64,000 nucleotides of DNA from Pseudomonas sp. Root71 (lineage in GTDB: Bacteria; Pseudomonadota; Gammaproteobacteria; Pseudomonadales; Pseudomonadaceae). Positions 18,434-30,439 of the stretch are shown here, one piece after another (the first letter of the stretch is position 1; each line of letters starts with the position of its first letter). Both the position numbers and the translations under genes were made by a program. Under the pieces are notes generated by a model. That model saw only the letters and a list, made by a program, of their open reading frames with translations. It did no database searches and was not told the origin of the DNA. Location: assembly GCF_001429045.1 (NCBI RefSeq), contig NZ_LMHY01000012.1, forward strand, positions 24,575-88,574, in the 5' to 3' direction.

Positions 18434-18517
18434 GAGCTGCCGCAGGCTGCGATCTTTTGATTTTGTTTTTCAGACGCGTCGACAAGATCAAAAGATCGCA
18501 GCCTTCGGCAGCTCCTA
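18431..18517. repeat. REP-like inverted pair, TAGGAGCTGCCG family (family B)
   Basis: TAGGAGCTGCCGCAGGCTGC followed by GATCTTTTGAT lies at 18431-18461, and its inverse at 18487-18517. The TAG at its left edge is the aceK stop codon. Confidence 0.85.
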
Positions 18518-18594
18518 CAGGGGAACCAGCCAATCCATGCCAAATCTGCGACAATCCGCACCCTGCGCCACTAGACGACTGAATTGCGTACCCG

Positions 18595-21500
18595 ATGACC
18601 GACGAATCGCCCTCCATCGACAAACTGCTGAAAAACCTCGATCACGCCATGCTCGCCGACCGCCACCGGCTGCGGCGGCAGTTGCTTGAGCTTCGCAAGA
18701 AAACCGACGAGGCCAAACTGGGCCAGTGGGTGACGCGGATGCAGGCGTCCTGCGAGCAGGTGTTGGCGCGCAAGGCCAGCCTGCCGGTGATTCGTTACGA
18801 CGACAGCCTGCCGATCGCCGCCAAGCGCGACGAAATCAAGAAGGCGCTGGAACAACACCAGGTGCTGATCATTGCCGGTGAGACCGGCTCGGGTAAAACC
18901 ACTCAGTTGCCTAAGATTTGCCTGGAAATCGGTCGCGGCCAGCATGGCCTGATCGGCCACACCCAGCCTCGACGGATCGCTGCGCGCAGCGTCGCCAGCC
19001 GTGTCGCCGAAGAACTCGGCACGCCGCTGGGCGCGCTGGTCGGTTATCAGGTGCGCTTCGAGGATCAGAGCGATTCCAGCACCCTGATCAAGCTGATGAC
19101 CGATGGCATCCTGCTGGCGGAAACCCAGAACGACCGCTATCTGGAACGCTACGACACGATCATCGTCGACGAAGCCCACGAACGCAGCCTCAACATCGAC
19201 TTCCTGCTCGGTTACCTGAAAACCCTGCTGCCGCGTCGTCCCGACCTGAAGGTCATCATCACTTCGGCGACCATCGACCTGGAGCGTTTCTCCAAGCACT
19301 TCGATGACGCGCCGATTGTCGAGGTATCCGGCCGCACCTACCCGGTGGACACCTGGTATCGCCCGCTGACGCTTGAGCAGGACGAAGAGGGCAACCGCGT
19401 CGAGGACGACCTGACGGTGGATCAGGCGATCCTCGCCACCCTCGACGAAATCGCCGCTTATGAGCGCAGTGAACGCCGCAGTCCCGGTGACGTGTTGGTG
19501 TTCCTGCCTGGCGAGCGCGAGATTCGCGACGCCGCCGACATGCTGCGCAAGGCCCAGCTCAAGCACACCGAAATCCTGCCGTTGTACGCGCGGCTGTCGC
19601 CGGCCGAGCAGCAGCGGATTTTCCAGTCGCACCCGGGCCGTCGCGTGGTGCTGGCAACCAACGTCGCGGAAACCTCGCTGACCGTGCCGGGCATACGTTA
19701 TGTGATCGACAGTGGCACCGCGCGCATCAGCCGCTACAGCTACCGGGCCAAGGTCCAGCGCCTGCCGATCGAAGCCATTTCCCAGGCCAGCGCCAACCAG
19801 CGTAAAGGTCGGTGCGGACGGGTCGAGCCGGGCATTTGCGTGCGCCTGTACAGCGAAGAGGACTTCCTCGGTCGCCCGGAATTTACCGATCCTGAGATTC
19901 TGCGCACCAACCTTGCGGCGGTTATTTTGCAGATGCTGCACCTGCGCCTCGGCGAGGTCAGCGAGTTCCCGTTCATCGAGCCGCCGGATGGCAAGGCCAT
20001 CAGCGACGGTTACAACCTGCTGCAAGAACTCTCGGCAGTGGACCGCAACAGCCAGTTGACCCCGCTCGGTCGGCAACTGGCGCGCCTGCCGGTGGACCCG
20101 CGCATGGGCCGCATGCTGCTCGAAGCGGCGAAGCTCGGCAGCTTGCAGGAAGTGCTGATCGTCGCCAGCGCCATGTCGATCCAGGACCCGCGCGAGCGTC
20201 CGCCGGAGCGTCAGCAAGCAGCGGATCAGGCCCACGCCCAGTGGAAAGACGCCGACTCGGATTTCGCCGGGCTGGTCAATCTGTGGCGCGGTTTCGAAGA
20301 GCAGCGCCAGGCGCTGACTGCCAGTCCGCTGCGTAACTGGTGCCGCAAGAATTTCCTCAACTACCTGCGCCTGCGCGAGTGGCGTGACTCCCATCGCCAA
20401 TTGAGCCTGATCTGCCGCGACATGCAGTTGAGCCTCAATAAAGAGCCGGCGGACTATCCGAAACTGCACAAGGCGGTGCTGGTGGGGTTGCTCAGCCAGA
20501 TCGGGCAGAAAACCGAAGACGGCGATTACCTTGGCGCCCGTCAGCGGCGCTTCTGGATTCATCCGTCCTCGGGCATCGGCAAGAAGCGCCCGCAGTGGCT
20601 GATGACGGCCGAACTGGTGGAAACCACCAAGCTATATGCGCGTATGGTCGCCAAGATCGACGCCGACTGGATCGAGCCGCTGGCCGGTCACCTGATCAAG
20701 AAAAACCACTTCGAACCCCACTGGGAGAAGAAGCGCGGTCAGGTCGTAGCGTTCGAGCAGATCACCCTGTTCGGCTTGATCGTGGTCGGGCGCCGGCCGG
20801 TGCATTACGGCCCGATCGACCCGGTGGTGTCCCGCGAGTTGTTCATCCGCGAAGCGCTGGTGCGCGGCGAAATCCAGTCCAGGGCCAAGTGCCTGACGGC
20901 CAACAAGCAATTGCTGGAACAGCTCGACGAACTGGAAGCCAAGGCCCGTCGTCGCGACATCCTCGCCGACGAAGAAACCCTGTACGCCTTCTACGACGCG
21001 CGGCTGCCGGCGGAGATCCACCAGACCGCGACCTTCGACAGCTGGTATCGGATCAACAGCCAGAAAGACCCGCAGCTGCTGATCATGCGTGAAGAAGACG
21101 TGCTGGCCCGTGAAGCCAGTGAAGTCACTGCCCAGCACTACCCGGATACGCTGCACATCGGCGATCTGGAATTGGCCCTCAGCTACCACTTCGAACCGAA
21201 TCACCCGCGCGACGGCGTGACCCTGCGCGTGCCGGCACCGTTGTTGCCGATGCTGCCGCCGGAACGCCTGGAATGGCTGGTGCCGGGTGTCATCGAGGCC
21301 AAGTGCATTGCCCTGGTGCGCAACCTGCCGAAGGCACTGCGCAAGAATTTCGTGCCAGTGCCAGACTTCGTCAAGGCGGCCTTGCAGCGCATGACCTTTG
21401 CCGAGGGTTCTCTGCCCCAGGCCCTGGGTCGCGAACTGCTGCGCATGACCGGTGCCCGCGTCAGCGATGAAGCCTGGGCCGAGGCGGCACAGCAGGTCGA

Positions 21501-22506
21501 AAGCCATCTGCGGATGAACCTGGAAATCGTCGATGCCCAGGGCAAGTTCCTCGGTGAAGGTCGCGATCTGGCTGAACTGACTGCGCGTTTCGCCGAGGCC
21601 AGCCAGGCAGCATTGGCCGTGCCGCAAACCGCGAAGAGCCAGCAGCCGGTGGAGCCGAAAGTGTTCGCCGCGGTGGCCGAGAAAACCCAGCAGAAGATCG
21701 CCGGGCTGTCGATGACGGTCTACCCGGCGCTGGTGGAAGAGGGCGGGACGGTCAAGGAAGGGCGTTTTTCGACCCCGGCCGAGGCCGAGTTCCAGCATCG
21801 CCGTGCCTTGCAACGCTTGCTGATGCAGCAACTGGCCGAACCTGCCAGGTTCCTGCGTGGCAAGTTGCCTGGCCTGACCGAACTTGGCCTGCTGTACCGC
21901 GACATGGGCCGCGTCGATGCGCTGGTGGAAGACATTCTGCTGGCCAGTCTCGACAGCTGCATTCTTGAGGGCGAAGACCCGCTGCCCCGTGATGGCGCCG
22001 GTCTGGCGTCCCTGGCTGAGCGCAAGCGTGGCGCCTGGACCGAGCACGCCGAGCGTGTGGCGAAGCTGACCCTGGAAATCCTCAAGCTCTGGCATGGCCT
22101 GCAAAAACGCTTCAAGGGCAAGATCGACCTGGCGCAAGCCGTGGCCCTGAACGACATCAAGCAGCAACTCAGCCACCTGGTGTATCCGGGGTTTGTCCGG
22201 GAAACGCCGATGCAGTGGCTCAAGGAATTGCCGCGTTACCTCAAGGCGATCGAGCAGCGCTTTGAAAAAATCGCTGCCCAGGTGCAGCGCGATCGGGTGT
22301 GGAGCGGTGAGTTGAGCGGGCTGTGGACGCAATACCAGACCCGCGCCAACAAACACGCCCAGGAAGGCAAGCGCGACCCGCAGTTGGAGTTGTATCGCTG
22401 GTGGCTGGAGGAATATCGGGTTTCGTTGTTCGCCCAGCAATTGGGGACCAAGGTGCCGATCTCCGACAAGCGATTGAACAAGCAGTGGAGCCAGGTCGAG
22501 CCCTGA
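18595..22506 (+). CDS. hrpA: ATP-dependent RNA helicase HrpA (DEAH box)
   Basis: This 1303-residue protein is a full-length HrpA. It shows Walker A GETGSGKTT at residues 95-103, DEAH at 192-195, SAT in VIITSATIDLERFSKHF, the NVAETSLTVPGIRYVIDSG motif and the QRKGRCGRVEPG motif VI, then the HA2/OB region and a long C-terminal DUF3418 region. HrpA helicases act on structured mRNA and stalled ribosomes. The start ATG 18595 has only a weak Shine-Dalgarno, but the family N-terminus fits. It stands alone, flanked by repeats. Confidence 0.95.
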   Translation: MTDESPSIDKLLKNLDHAMLADRHRLRRQLLELRKKTDEAKLGQWVTRMQASCEQVLARKASLPVIRYDDSLPIAAKRDEIKKALEQHQVLIIAGETGSGKTTQLPKICLEIGRGQHGLIGHTQPRRIAARSVASRVAEELGTPLGALVGYQVRFEDQSDSSTLIKLMTDGILLAETQNDRYLERYDTIIVDEAHERSLNIDFLLGYLKTLLPRRPDLKVIITSATIDLERFSKHFDDAPIVEVSGRTYPVDTWYRPLTLEQDEEGNRVEDDLTVDQAILATLDEIAAYERSERRSPGDVLVFLPGEREIRDAADMLRKAQLKHTEILPLYARLSPAEQQRIFQSHPGRRVVLATNVAETSLTVPGIRYVIDSGTARISRYSYRAKVQRLPIEAISQASANQRKGRCGRVEPGICVRLYSEEDFLGRPEFTDPEILRTNLAAVILQMLHLRLGEVSEFPFIEPPDGKAISDGYNLLQELSAVDRNSQLTPLGRQLARLPVDPRMGRMLLEAAKLGSLQEVLIVASAMSIQDPRERPPERQQAADQAHAQWKDADSDFAGLVNLWRGFEEQRQALTASPLRNWCRKNFLNYLRLREWRDSHRQLSLICRDMQLSLNKEPADYPKLHKAVLVGLLSQIGQKTEDGDYLGARQRRFWIHPSSGIGKKRPQWLMTAELVETTKLYARMVAKIDADWIEPLAGHLIKKNHFEPHWEKKRGQVVAFEQITLFGLIVVGRRPVHYGPIDPVVSRELFIREALVRGEIQSRAKCLTANKQLLEQLDELEAKARRRDILADEETLYAFYDARLPAEIHQTATFDSWYRINSQKDPQLLIMREEDVLAREASEVTAQHYPDTLHIGDLELALSYHFEPNHPRDGVTLRVPAPLLPMLPPERLEWLVPGVIEAKCIALVRNLPKALRKNFVPVPDFVKAALQRMTFAEGSLPQALGRELLRMTGARVSDEAWAEAAQQVESHLRMNLEIVDAQGKFLGEGRDLAELTARFAEASQAALAVPQTAKSQQPVEPKVFAAVAEKTQQKIAGLSMTVYPALVEEGGTVKEGRFSTPAEAEFQHRRALQRLLMQQLAEPARFLRGKLPGLTELGLLYRDMGRVDALVEDILLASLDSCILEGEDPLPRDGAGLASLAERKRGAWTEHAERVAKLTLEILKLWHGLQKRFKGKIDLAQAVALNDIKQQLSHLVYPGFVRETPMQWLKELPRYLKAIEQRFEKIAAQVQRDRVWSGELSGLWTQYQTRANKHAQEGKRDPQLELYRWWLEEYRVSLFAQQLGTKVPISDKRLNKQWSQVEP

Positions 22507-22524
22507 ACCCGAGGTTGGCGCAAT

Positions 22525-22620
22525 ACCTGTGGGAGCGAGCTTGCTCGCGATAGGGCCATTACATTCAACATCTATGTTGCATGTCAGGCCGCCATCGCGA
22601 GCAAGCTCGCTCCCACAGGT
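22525..22620. repeat. REP pair, family A
   Basis: Inverted REP copies lie at 22525-22551 and 22594-22620, after hrpA. The rest of the gap to the KAS III gene (22621-22850) holds only a dyad and the presumed promoter. Confidence 0.9.
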
Positions 22621-22799
22621 TTTTGTATGGCCTGCAAGTGGGAGTTATCCAGCAAAAAGGGGCCAAAACCCACGGTTTATGGCAAACTTCGCGCCTATAA
22701 ACGCCGGCCCCGCGGTTTTGAGCCTTCACGGTCTCGGGCAGGTCGGAATAAAGCGATGCCAGGTTTTCGTCCCACGGATGGGAATAGACCCTTTGTGTG

Positions 22800-22817
22800 T
22801 TGGTACGAAGGTACCAA
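22800..22817. promoter_or_regulatory. Dyad TTGGTAC-GAAG-GTACCAA upstream of KAS III gene
   Basis: A perfect 7-bp inverted repeat with a 4-base spacer lies 33 bases before the start of the KAS III-like gene. Its position fits an operator for a dimeric repressor. No regulator gene is adjacent. Confidence 0.5.
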
Positions 22818-22850
22818 TGCTTTCTGCCTGAACAGATTAGAGACACGACC

Positions 22851-23972
22851 ATGCATAACGTCGTCATCAGCGGCACCGGCCTGTACACCCCGGCCAACAG
22901 CATCTCCAACGAAGAGCTGGTGCAGTCTTTCAATACTTACGTCGCGCAATTCAACGCCGACAACGCCGACGCTATCGCGCGCGGCGAAGTGGAAGCATTG
23001 ACCGAGTCCAGCGCCGCGTTCATCGAAAAAGCTTCCGGCATCAAGAGCCGCTTTGTCATGGACAAGGAAGGCATCCTCGACCCGCAACGCATGGCCCCGC
23101 GCCTGCCGGAGCGTTCCAACGACGAGTGGTCGGTGCTTTGCCAAATGGCTATCGGCGCTGCCGAACAAGCCTTGCAGCGTGCCGGCAAGACCGCCGCGGA
23201 CATCGACGGCGTGATCGTCGCCTGTTCCAACCTGCAACGTGCCTACCCGGCCATTGCCATCGAAGTCCAGGAAGCGCTGGGCATCCAGGGTTTCGGTTTC
23301 GACATGAACGTGGCGTGCTCGTCCGCAACCTTCGGTATCCAGACTGCCGCCAACAGCGTTCAACTGGGCCAGGCCCGGGCAGTCCTGATGGTCAACCCGG
23401 AAGTCTGCACCGGCCACTTGAACTTCCGTGACCGCGACAGCCACTTCATCTTCGGTGACGCTGCCACTGCGGTGATCATCGAGCGTGCCGACCTGGCGAC
23501 GTCCAGGTACCAGTTCGACATCGTCAGCACCAAGCTGCTGACCAAGTTCTCCAACAACATCCGCAACAACTTCGGCTTCCTCAACCGCGCGGCGGAAGAG
23601 GGCATCGGCGCCAAGGACAAACTGTTCGTGCAGGAAGGCCGTAAGGTGTTCAAGGAAGTCTGCCCGCTGGTTGCCGAGCTGATCAGTGAGCATCTGCAAG
23701 AGAACCAGCTCAACGTCAGCGACGTGAAGCGTTTCTGGCTGCACCAGGCCAACCTCAGCATGAACCACCTGATCGTCAAGAAACTGCTGGGTCGCGACGC
23801 CACCGAACAGGAAGCGCCGGTGATTCTCGACACCTACGCCAACACCAGTTCCGCCGGTTCCGTGATTGCGTTCCACAAGAATCAGGACGATCTGGCCGCC
23901 GGTTCGCTGGCCGTGCTCAGTTCGTTCGGTGCCGGTTATTCGATTGGTAGCGTGTTGCTGCGCAAGCGCTGA
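22851..23972 (+). CDS. Beta-ketoacyl-ACP synthase III-like (FabH-type) enzyme
   Basis: This 373-residue thiolase-fold condensing enzyme has the KAS III catalytic triad: C156 in MNVACSSATFG, H298 in WLHQANLS and N331 in TYANTSSAGS. FabH-type enzymes condense an acyl-CoA with malonyl-ACP to start fatty-acid synthesis. It is longer than typical FabH (about 320 residues), with an insertion around residues 30-60. From memory, P. aeruginosa has a homologous 373-residue protein (PA3286) proposed to feed beta-oxidation intermediates into fatty-acid synthesis; that assignment is from recall and not tested. The start is ATG 22851. Confidence 0.88.
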   Translation: MHNVVISGTGLYTPANSISNEELVQSFNTYVAQFNADNADAIARGEVEALTESSAAFIEKASGIKSRFVMDKEGILDPQRMAPRLPERSNDEWSVLCQMAIGAAEQALQRAGKTAADIDGVIVACSNLQRAYPAIAIEVQEALGIQGFGFDMNVACSSATFGIQTAANSVQLGQARAVLMVNPEVCTGHLNFRDRDSHFIFGDAATAVIIERADLATSRYQFDIVSTKLLTKFSNNIRNNFGFLNRAAEEGIGAKDKLFVQEGRKVFKEVCPLVAELISEHLQENQLNVSDVKRFWLHQANLSMNHLIVKKLLGRDATEQEAPVILDTYANTSSAGSVIAFHKNQDDLAAGSLAVLSSFGAGYSIGSVLLRKR

Positions 23973-23983
23973 GTCTGCGGCTT

Positions 23984-24084
23984 AAAAAGATCGCAGCCTG
24001 CGGCAGCTCCTACGGGACTGGATTTCAACGTGATATCGCGGTGAATCCGCTCTGTGTAGGAGCTGCCGAAGGCTGCGATTTTTT
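23984..24084. repeat. REP-like inverted pair, family B
   Basis: Inverse copies of the TAGGAGCTGCCG...GGCTGCGAT element lie at 23984-24013 and 24056-24083, between the convergent KAS III and porin genes. Confidence 0.85.
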
Positions 24085-24204
24085 TGCGGGAGAGAAAACA
24101 GTCTCGCGTTGATGCATCGGAGGATGATGGGGACCGACACATCAACAGCCAGGCTGTAAAAGGGGCCCGGGCTTCCTTGCCCGAGTCGTGTAGCGGGGGG
24201 GGAA

Positions 24205-25536
24205 TCAGAACTTGGCTTCGGCATCCAGTTGCAGGGTGTTGATGTCCGAATCCTTCTTGTTGATGTTGGCGTTGGTCTGGTCCGAGGTCGCCATGAAGTA
24301 GGTCGCGCCCAGGGCAAAGTTCTTGTCCAGGTCGTAGCTCACTTTCAGCTTGCTGCCGCGCGAACCGGTGTAGCCGTTGGCGAAGTCGGAGTCGGTGAAG
24401 GCACCCACCACAGCGTTACGCTGCACGTCGCGGTAGTTGTAGTCCACGTTGAAGCCGTAGAGCTTTGACTTCACGCCGGCCAGCCAGCCGGTGTCCTGGT
24501 CGTTGCTGGCATCGGTGTTGTTGACGTACTGACCGTAGATCGACAGCGGTACTGGCAGGTTGCTGAAGTCCAGCTGACCAAAGCCTTCGTACAGTTTGAA
24601 CTGCTCGCCCGGGCTGTTGCCGTTGACGGCCAGTGCGCATGGCGCGGTGACGGTACCCGAGGTAGGGCAAGCGCTGCTGTCGTCGTTGTCGTAGGCGTAG
24701 AGACTGCCGCCCAACGTCATTTTCATGCTGTCGGTGATGGCGAAGCGCGCACCCAACTGGCCGGCGTACAGACGCAGGTCGTGCTTGAACTGCACGCCTT
24801 CGCCGTCGACGTTGTCCTTGAGGGTGTAGTGACCGGCGCTACCGAACAGCTCGGTGCTGCCGCTCAGTGGGTATTTGTAGGTGACGGCCAGACCTTCCGG
24901 GTTGATGTCGCTATCCCAGATGATGTCGCCCATGCTCACCCATTGTTGCGGCATCTTGCCGCCAACCAGGTGCAGGTTCTTGATCGCGTCCGGGTGGTAG
25001 TCGATGTAACCCTGGTCCAGCCAGATCTGCTTCTTGTCGAAGTAGTTGTTCAGGTCCTGGTTGGTCGAGCGAGCGTCGTCGTTGCTGCCGGTGGCGATAC
25101 GGATACCGGTGTCGACCTGCGGGTTGATTTCGCTGTAGGCACCCAGGCGGGCACGAATGCGCTGACGGTCCTGGTCCTTGTTGTTTGGCACGCCATCGTT
25201 GTGCACGGTTTCCTGACGGAAGCGTACGTCACCCTTGAACTGGGTCTTTGCCGCCCATGCAAGCTTCTGGTCGAAAGCGCTCAGTGTGTCGGTTTTCTTC
25301 GCGGTGGCCGCGATTTGCTCGTTGGTCTCTTGCTGAGCCTGACGGGCGATCTGCTGGTCTTTCTGATCCCTGGCCAGCTCGGCTTGCAGTTCGCTGTACT
25401 GCGCGTTGGTGATCGAGCCGTTAGCCTTGAGCATGTCGAGCAGTTTGGCGTCGACTGCGGCACTGGCCGGAACACTCATGGCCAGCAACAGGCCACCGCA
25501 CAAGGCCGCCGCAGTTTTCATGGAAGCAAGACGCAT
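24205..25536 (-). CDS. Outer-membrane porin (putative porin family)
   Basis: This 443-residue protein has a signal peptide (MRLASMKTAAALCGG...PASA, about residues 1-25), a short helical coiled-coil-like stretch (NAQYSELQAELARDQKDQQ) and a C-terminal beta-barrel with repeated alternating strands, ending in the Phe residue typical of outer-membrane proteins (AEAKF). GGAG lies 7 bases before ATG 25536. The arrangement matches the Pseudomonas putative-porin family. The substrate is unknown. Confidence 0.85.
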   Translation of the reverse strand: MRLASMKTAAALCGGLLLAMSVPASAAVDAKLLDMLKANGSITNAQYSELQAELARDQKDQQIARQAQQETNEQIAATAKKTDTLSAFDQKLAWAAKTQFKGDVRFRQETVHNDGVPNNKDQDRQRIRARLGAYSEINPQVDTGIRIATGSNDDARSTNQDLNNYFDKKQIWLDQGYIDYHPDAIKNLHLVGGKMPQQWVSMGDIIWDSDINPEGLAVTYKYPLSGSTELFGSAGHYTLKDNVDGEGVQFKHDLRLYAGQLGARFAITDSMKMTLGGSLYAYDNDDSSACPTSGTVTAPCALAVNGNSPGEQFKLYEGFGQLDFSNLPVPLSIYGQYVNNTDASNDQDTGWLAGVKSKLYGFNVDYNYRDVQRNAVVGAFTDSDFANGYTGSRGSKLKVSYDLDKNFALGATYFMATSDQTNANINKKDSDINTLQLDAEAKF

Positions 25537-25816
25537 ATCAATCTCCGAAGATGAGAGGGGATGACAGAGCCATCCGGGACACAACCGACCGTAAGGGGCG
25601 GAAAACAGTGGCCGGGTATAACCCGACGCTCTAAAAACAGGCGCCAGTATCGCGATGGTTTATTACAGACCGGTGGCAATGTGATGTCATGTCGGTGACG
25701 ATACAAAGTCGCCGTGAACTATTGAGTTAGAACACTGCCGTCGTTTTGCCCGTGTGCATTGCAAAGCGATAGGCGATACTCGCGGGGCTTTCACGCCATG
25801 AAGAGTGAGGATGGTG

Positions 25817-26941
25817 ATGCCGTTGCAACGCCTGCAAAAACTGTCAGAAATCGCCCCGCAGACGTGGGACGCACTGGTGCCCGAGACTCAGCCTTTTCTG
25901 CGTCACGCTTTTTTGAGTGCACTGGAAGACAGCGGCAGCGTCGGACCCCATACAGGCTGGCAGCCCGAGCATTTATTGCACGTCGAAGGAGATCGACTGA
26001 TCGCCGCGCTGCCTGGTTACCGCAAGTGGCATTCCTACGGCGAGTACGTGTTCGATCACGCCTGGGCCGATGCCTGTGAACGTGCCGGCATCGACTACTA
26101 CCCCAAACTGTTGAGCGCGGTGCCGTTCAGTCCCGTCACGGGACCACGGCTGTTGGCGGCCACGGTCGAAGACGGTTTCGAGTTGTTGAAAAGCCTGCCG
26201 GGCTACCTTGAGCTTGAAGGGCTCTCCAGCGCCCACATCAACTTCACCGATCTGTTCACCGACGCGGCACTGAGCGAGCAACCGGGCTGGCTGCAGCGCG
26301 TTGGCTGTCAATACCACTGGCAGAATCGCGGCTACCGGGATTTCCAGGACTTCCTCGACGTGCTCAGTTCGCGCAAGCGCAAACAGATGCGCAAGGAGCG
26401 CGAACAGGTGGCGGGGCAGGGCTTCGATTTCGAATGGCTCGAAGGTCGGGAACTGAGCCAGGCGCAATGGGATTTCGTTTATGCCTGCTACGCCAATACT
26501 TACGCAGTGCGCCGGCAAGCGCCGTATCTGACCCGGGAGTTTTTCAGCCTGTTGGCCGAACGCATGCCGGAGTCGATTCGCGTTGTATTGGCCAGGCAAG
26601 GTTCACGGCCGGTGGCGATGGCGTTCAGTCTGGTGGGGGGCGACAGCTTTTATGGGCGTTACTGGGGATGCCTGGCGGAGTTCGATCGCCTGCATTTCGA
26701 GACCTGTTTCTACCAAGGCATGGACTATGCCATTGCCAACGGTTTCCAGCGTTTTGATGCCGGTGCCCAGGGCGAGCACAAGTTGATTCGCGGATTCGAG
26801 CCAGTCATTACCCATTCCTGGCACTACTTGCGACATCCGGGATTGAAAGCGGCGGTGAAAGACTTTCTGGAGCAGGAACGCCTGGGAGTGCTGGCTTATG
26901 CAGAGGATGCGAAGTCAGCCTTGCCTTATCGACAAGGCTGA
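25817..26941 (+). CDS. GNAT/FemAB-like acyltransferase (DUF482-type)
   Basis: This 374-residue protein matches the FemAB-like/peptidogalycan biosynthesis group (PF04339): conserved stretches include SSAHINFTDLF, FQDFLDVLSSRKRKQMRKER and HFETCFYQGMDYAI, followed by FDAGAQGEHKLIRGFEP. I chose ATG 25817, with GAGG 6 bases upstream, over the earlier GTG 25805. Members of this family are poorly characterised, and the substrate is unknown. The 280-base gap upstream (25537-25816) shows no gene. Confidence 0.82.
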   Translation: MPLQRLQKLSEIAPQTWDALVPETQPFLRHAFLSALEDSGSVGPHTGWQPEHLLHVEGDRLIAALPGYRKWHSYGEYVFDHAWADACERAGIDYYPKLLSAVPFSPVTGPRLLAATVEDGFELLKSLPGYLELEGLSSAHINFTDLFTDAALSEQPGWLQRVGCQYHWQNRGYRDFQDFLDVLSSRKRKQMRKEREQVAGQGFDFEWLEGRELSQAQWDFVYACYANTYAVRRQAPYLTREFFSLLAERMPESIRVVLARQGSRPVAMAFSLVGGDSFYGRYWGCLAEFDRLHFETCFYQGMDYAIANGFQRFDAGAQGEHKLIRGFEPVITHSWHYLRHPGLKAAVKDFLEQERLGVLAYAEDAKSALPYRQG

Positions 26942-26952
26942 TCTTCAGCGTT

Positions 26953-27651
26953 TCAGCTTTCTTCCTTGCCCAGCCAGCGATACAGCACGCCGCCGGCCAC
27001 TGCGCCGAGTAGCGGTGCGACCCAGAACATCCACAGTTGTTGAATCGCCCAGCCGCCGACGATCAATGCCGGGCCGGTGCTGCGCGCCGGGTTGACCGAG
27101 GTGTTGGTGACCGGGATCGAGATCAGGTGGATCAGCGTCAGCCCCAGGCCAATGGCAATCGGCGCCAGTCCTGCCGGTGCACGCTTGTCGGTGGCGCCGA
27201 GGATGATCAGGATGAACATCGCGGTCATCACCAGTTCACAGACAAACCCTGCCGCCATCGAGTAGCCGCCAGGGGAGTGTTCGCCGTAGCCGTTGGACGC
27301 CAGGCCTCCCGCCAGTTCGAAACCGGGTTTGCCGCTGGCAATGAAGTACAGCAGGGCGGCGGCAATCACGCCGCCGATGACCTGGGCAATGATGTAGGCC
27401 GGCAATTCCCTGGCCGGAAATCGCCCACCCACCACCAGGCCGAGAGATACCGCGGGATTGAGATGACAGCCGGAAATATGGCCGATGGCGAAAGCCATGG
27501 TCAGCACGGTCAGGCCAAACGCGAAGGACACCCCGAGCAGGCCGATCCCCACCTCCGGAAAAGCCGCGGCCAACACCGCGCTGCCGCAACCACCCAACAC
27601 CAGCCAGAACGTACCTACCAACTCAGTCGCCGAACGTTTTAACAGAGACAT
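26953..27651 (-). CDS. aqpZ: Aquaporin Z
   Basis: This 232-residue channel has six membrane segments and both NPA boxes: HLNPAVSLG (about residue 60s) and [10 protein letters not shown] (about residue 180s). It conducts water and is part of osmotic balance. I chose ATG 27651 ([11 protein letters not shown]), where family length and topology fit; the long in-frame extension upstream crosses a REP element and is not coding. It faces the ABC exporter gene across a terminator and REP pair. Confidence 0.93.
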   Translation of the reverse strand: MSLLKRSATELVGTFWLVLGGCGSAVLAAAFPEVGIGLLGVSFAFGLTVLTMAFAIGHISGCHLNPAVSLGLVVGGRFPARELPAYIIAQVIGGVIAAALLYFIASGKPGFELAGGLASNGYGEHSPGGYSMAAGFVCELVMTAMFILIILGATDKRAPAGLAPIAIGLGLTLIHLISIPVTNTSVNPARSTGPALIVGGWAIQQLWMFWVAPLLGAVAGGVLYRWLGKEES

Positions 27652-27767
27652 AAGAGAGTGCCCTTTCGAGATTATGCTGCCTTGAGCATCCAGCCGATGG
27701 ACTGCAGAACCATCTCCAGAACGTTGGAGTGAGTACAGCACGGTTTTTTCATAATTCCAGCAGGCAT

Positions 27768-27806
27768 AAAAAACCGCCAGGCCCCGTTGTTGAGGGGGCC
27801 TGGCGG
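27768..27806 (-). terminator. Intrinsic terminator for the ABC exporter gene
   Basis: CCGCCAGGCCCC / GGGGCCTGGCGG form a 12-bp stem; on the minus strand it is followed by TTTTTT. It lies after the REP pair downstream of the ABC gene. Confidence 0.85.
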
Positions 27807-27836
27807 ATATCTGTGATCGATCTGCTTCACTGGGGA

Positions 27837-27932
27837 CCCTGTGGGAGCGAGCTTGCTCGCGATAGCGGTGGACCAGGCAACATTGCTGTCGACTGACACT
27901 CCGTCTTCGCGAGCAAGCCCGCTCCCACAGGT
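27837..27932. repeat. REP pair, family A
   Basis: Inverted copies at 27837-27863 and 27905-27932 separate the ABC exporter gene from its terminator. Confidence 0.9.
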
Positions 27933-27951
27933 TTTGTGGCCGCCGCAATAC

Positions 27952-29784
<1,833 letters not shown>

Positions 29785-29878
29785 TGGTTGTTCACCCGCG
29801 AACGGGCTCTCCTTTTAACGTGTTGAGCGTTGCCGGCAGACACCGGCAACGGCTCGGACATCCTTGTCCAGCTTAGTC

Positions 29879-30436
29879 TCAGTCGATGCGCTTGGCCGAC
29901 TTGATGAACACCGGGTCCGCCGGCACGTCTTTCATGCCGCCACGGGCGGTGGTTGGCGAGTTGACGATGATGTCCACCACGTCCATGCCTTTGACCACTT
30001 TGCCGAACACCGCGTAGCCGTCGCCCTGGTCAAGGAAGTCGTTGTCCTTGACGTTGATGAAGAACTGGCTGGTGGCCGAGTCAGGCACCGACGTACGGGC
30101 CATGGACAAGGTGCCGCGCACGTTATGCAGGCCGTTCTTCGATTCGTTCTTGATCGGTGCGTTGGTGTCTTTTTGCTGCATCTGTTGAGTGAATCCGCCG
30201 CCCTGGACCATGAAGCCCGGGATCACCCGGTGGAAAATCGTGTTGTTGTAGAAGCCTTTGTCGACGTACTCAAGAAAATTCTTGGTACTGATCGGGGCCT
30301 TGACCGCGTCCAGTTCGATTTCGATCTGGCCGTTGGTGGTGTCCAGCAGCACATGCGGTGCCTTTTCCGGCGTCGCGGCCATCAGGTTGGCGGCAAACAG
30401 GACGGAGCCTGCGGCGAGGGCGATTTTTTTCAGCAT
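29879..30436 (-). CDS. ppiA: Periplasmic peptidyl-prolyl isomerase A
   Basis: This 185-residue cyclophilin has a signal peptide ([21 protein letters not shown]) and the family core: [44 protein letters not shown] and [15 protein letters not shown]. It catalyses proline isomerisation during folding of exported proteins. It begins 3 bases after the stop of the alpha/beta hydrolase gene, so the two are co-transcribed. Confidence 0.93.
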   Translation of the reverse strand: MLKKIALAAGSVLFAANLMAATPEKAPHVLLDTTNGQIEIELDAVKAPISTKNFLEYVDKGFYNNTIFHRVIPGFMVQGGGFTQQMQQKDTNAPIKNESKNGLHNVRGTLSMARTSVPDSATSQFFINVKDNDFLDQGDGYAVFGKVVKGMDVVDIIVNSPTTARGGMKDVPADPVFIKSAKRID

Positions 30437-30439
30437 GGG

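Noticed and set aside
18571..20562. 663-codon minus-strand frame opposite hrpA
   Set aside because: It is a shadow of HrpA; its composition follows the antisense of the helicase.
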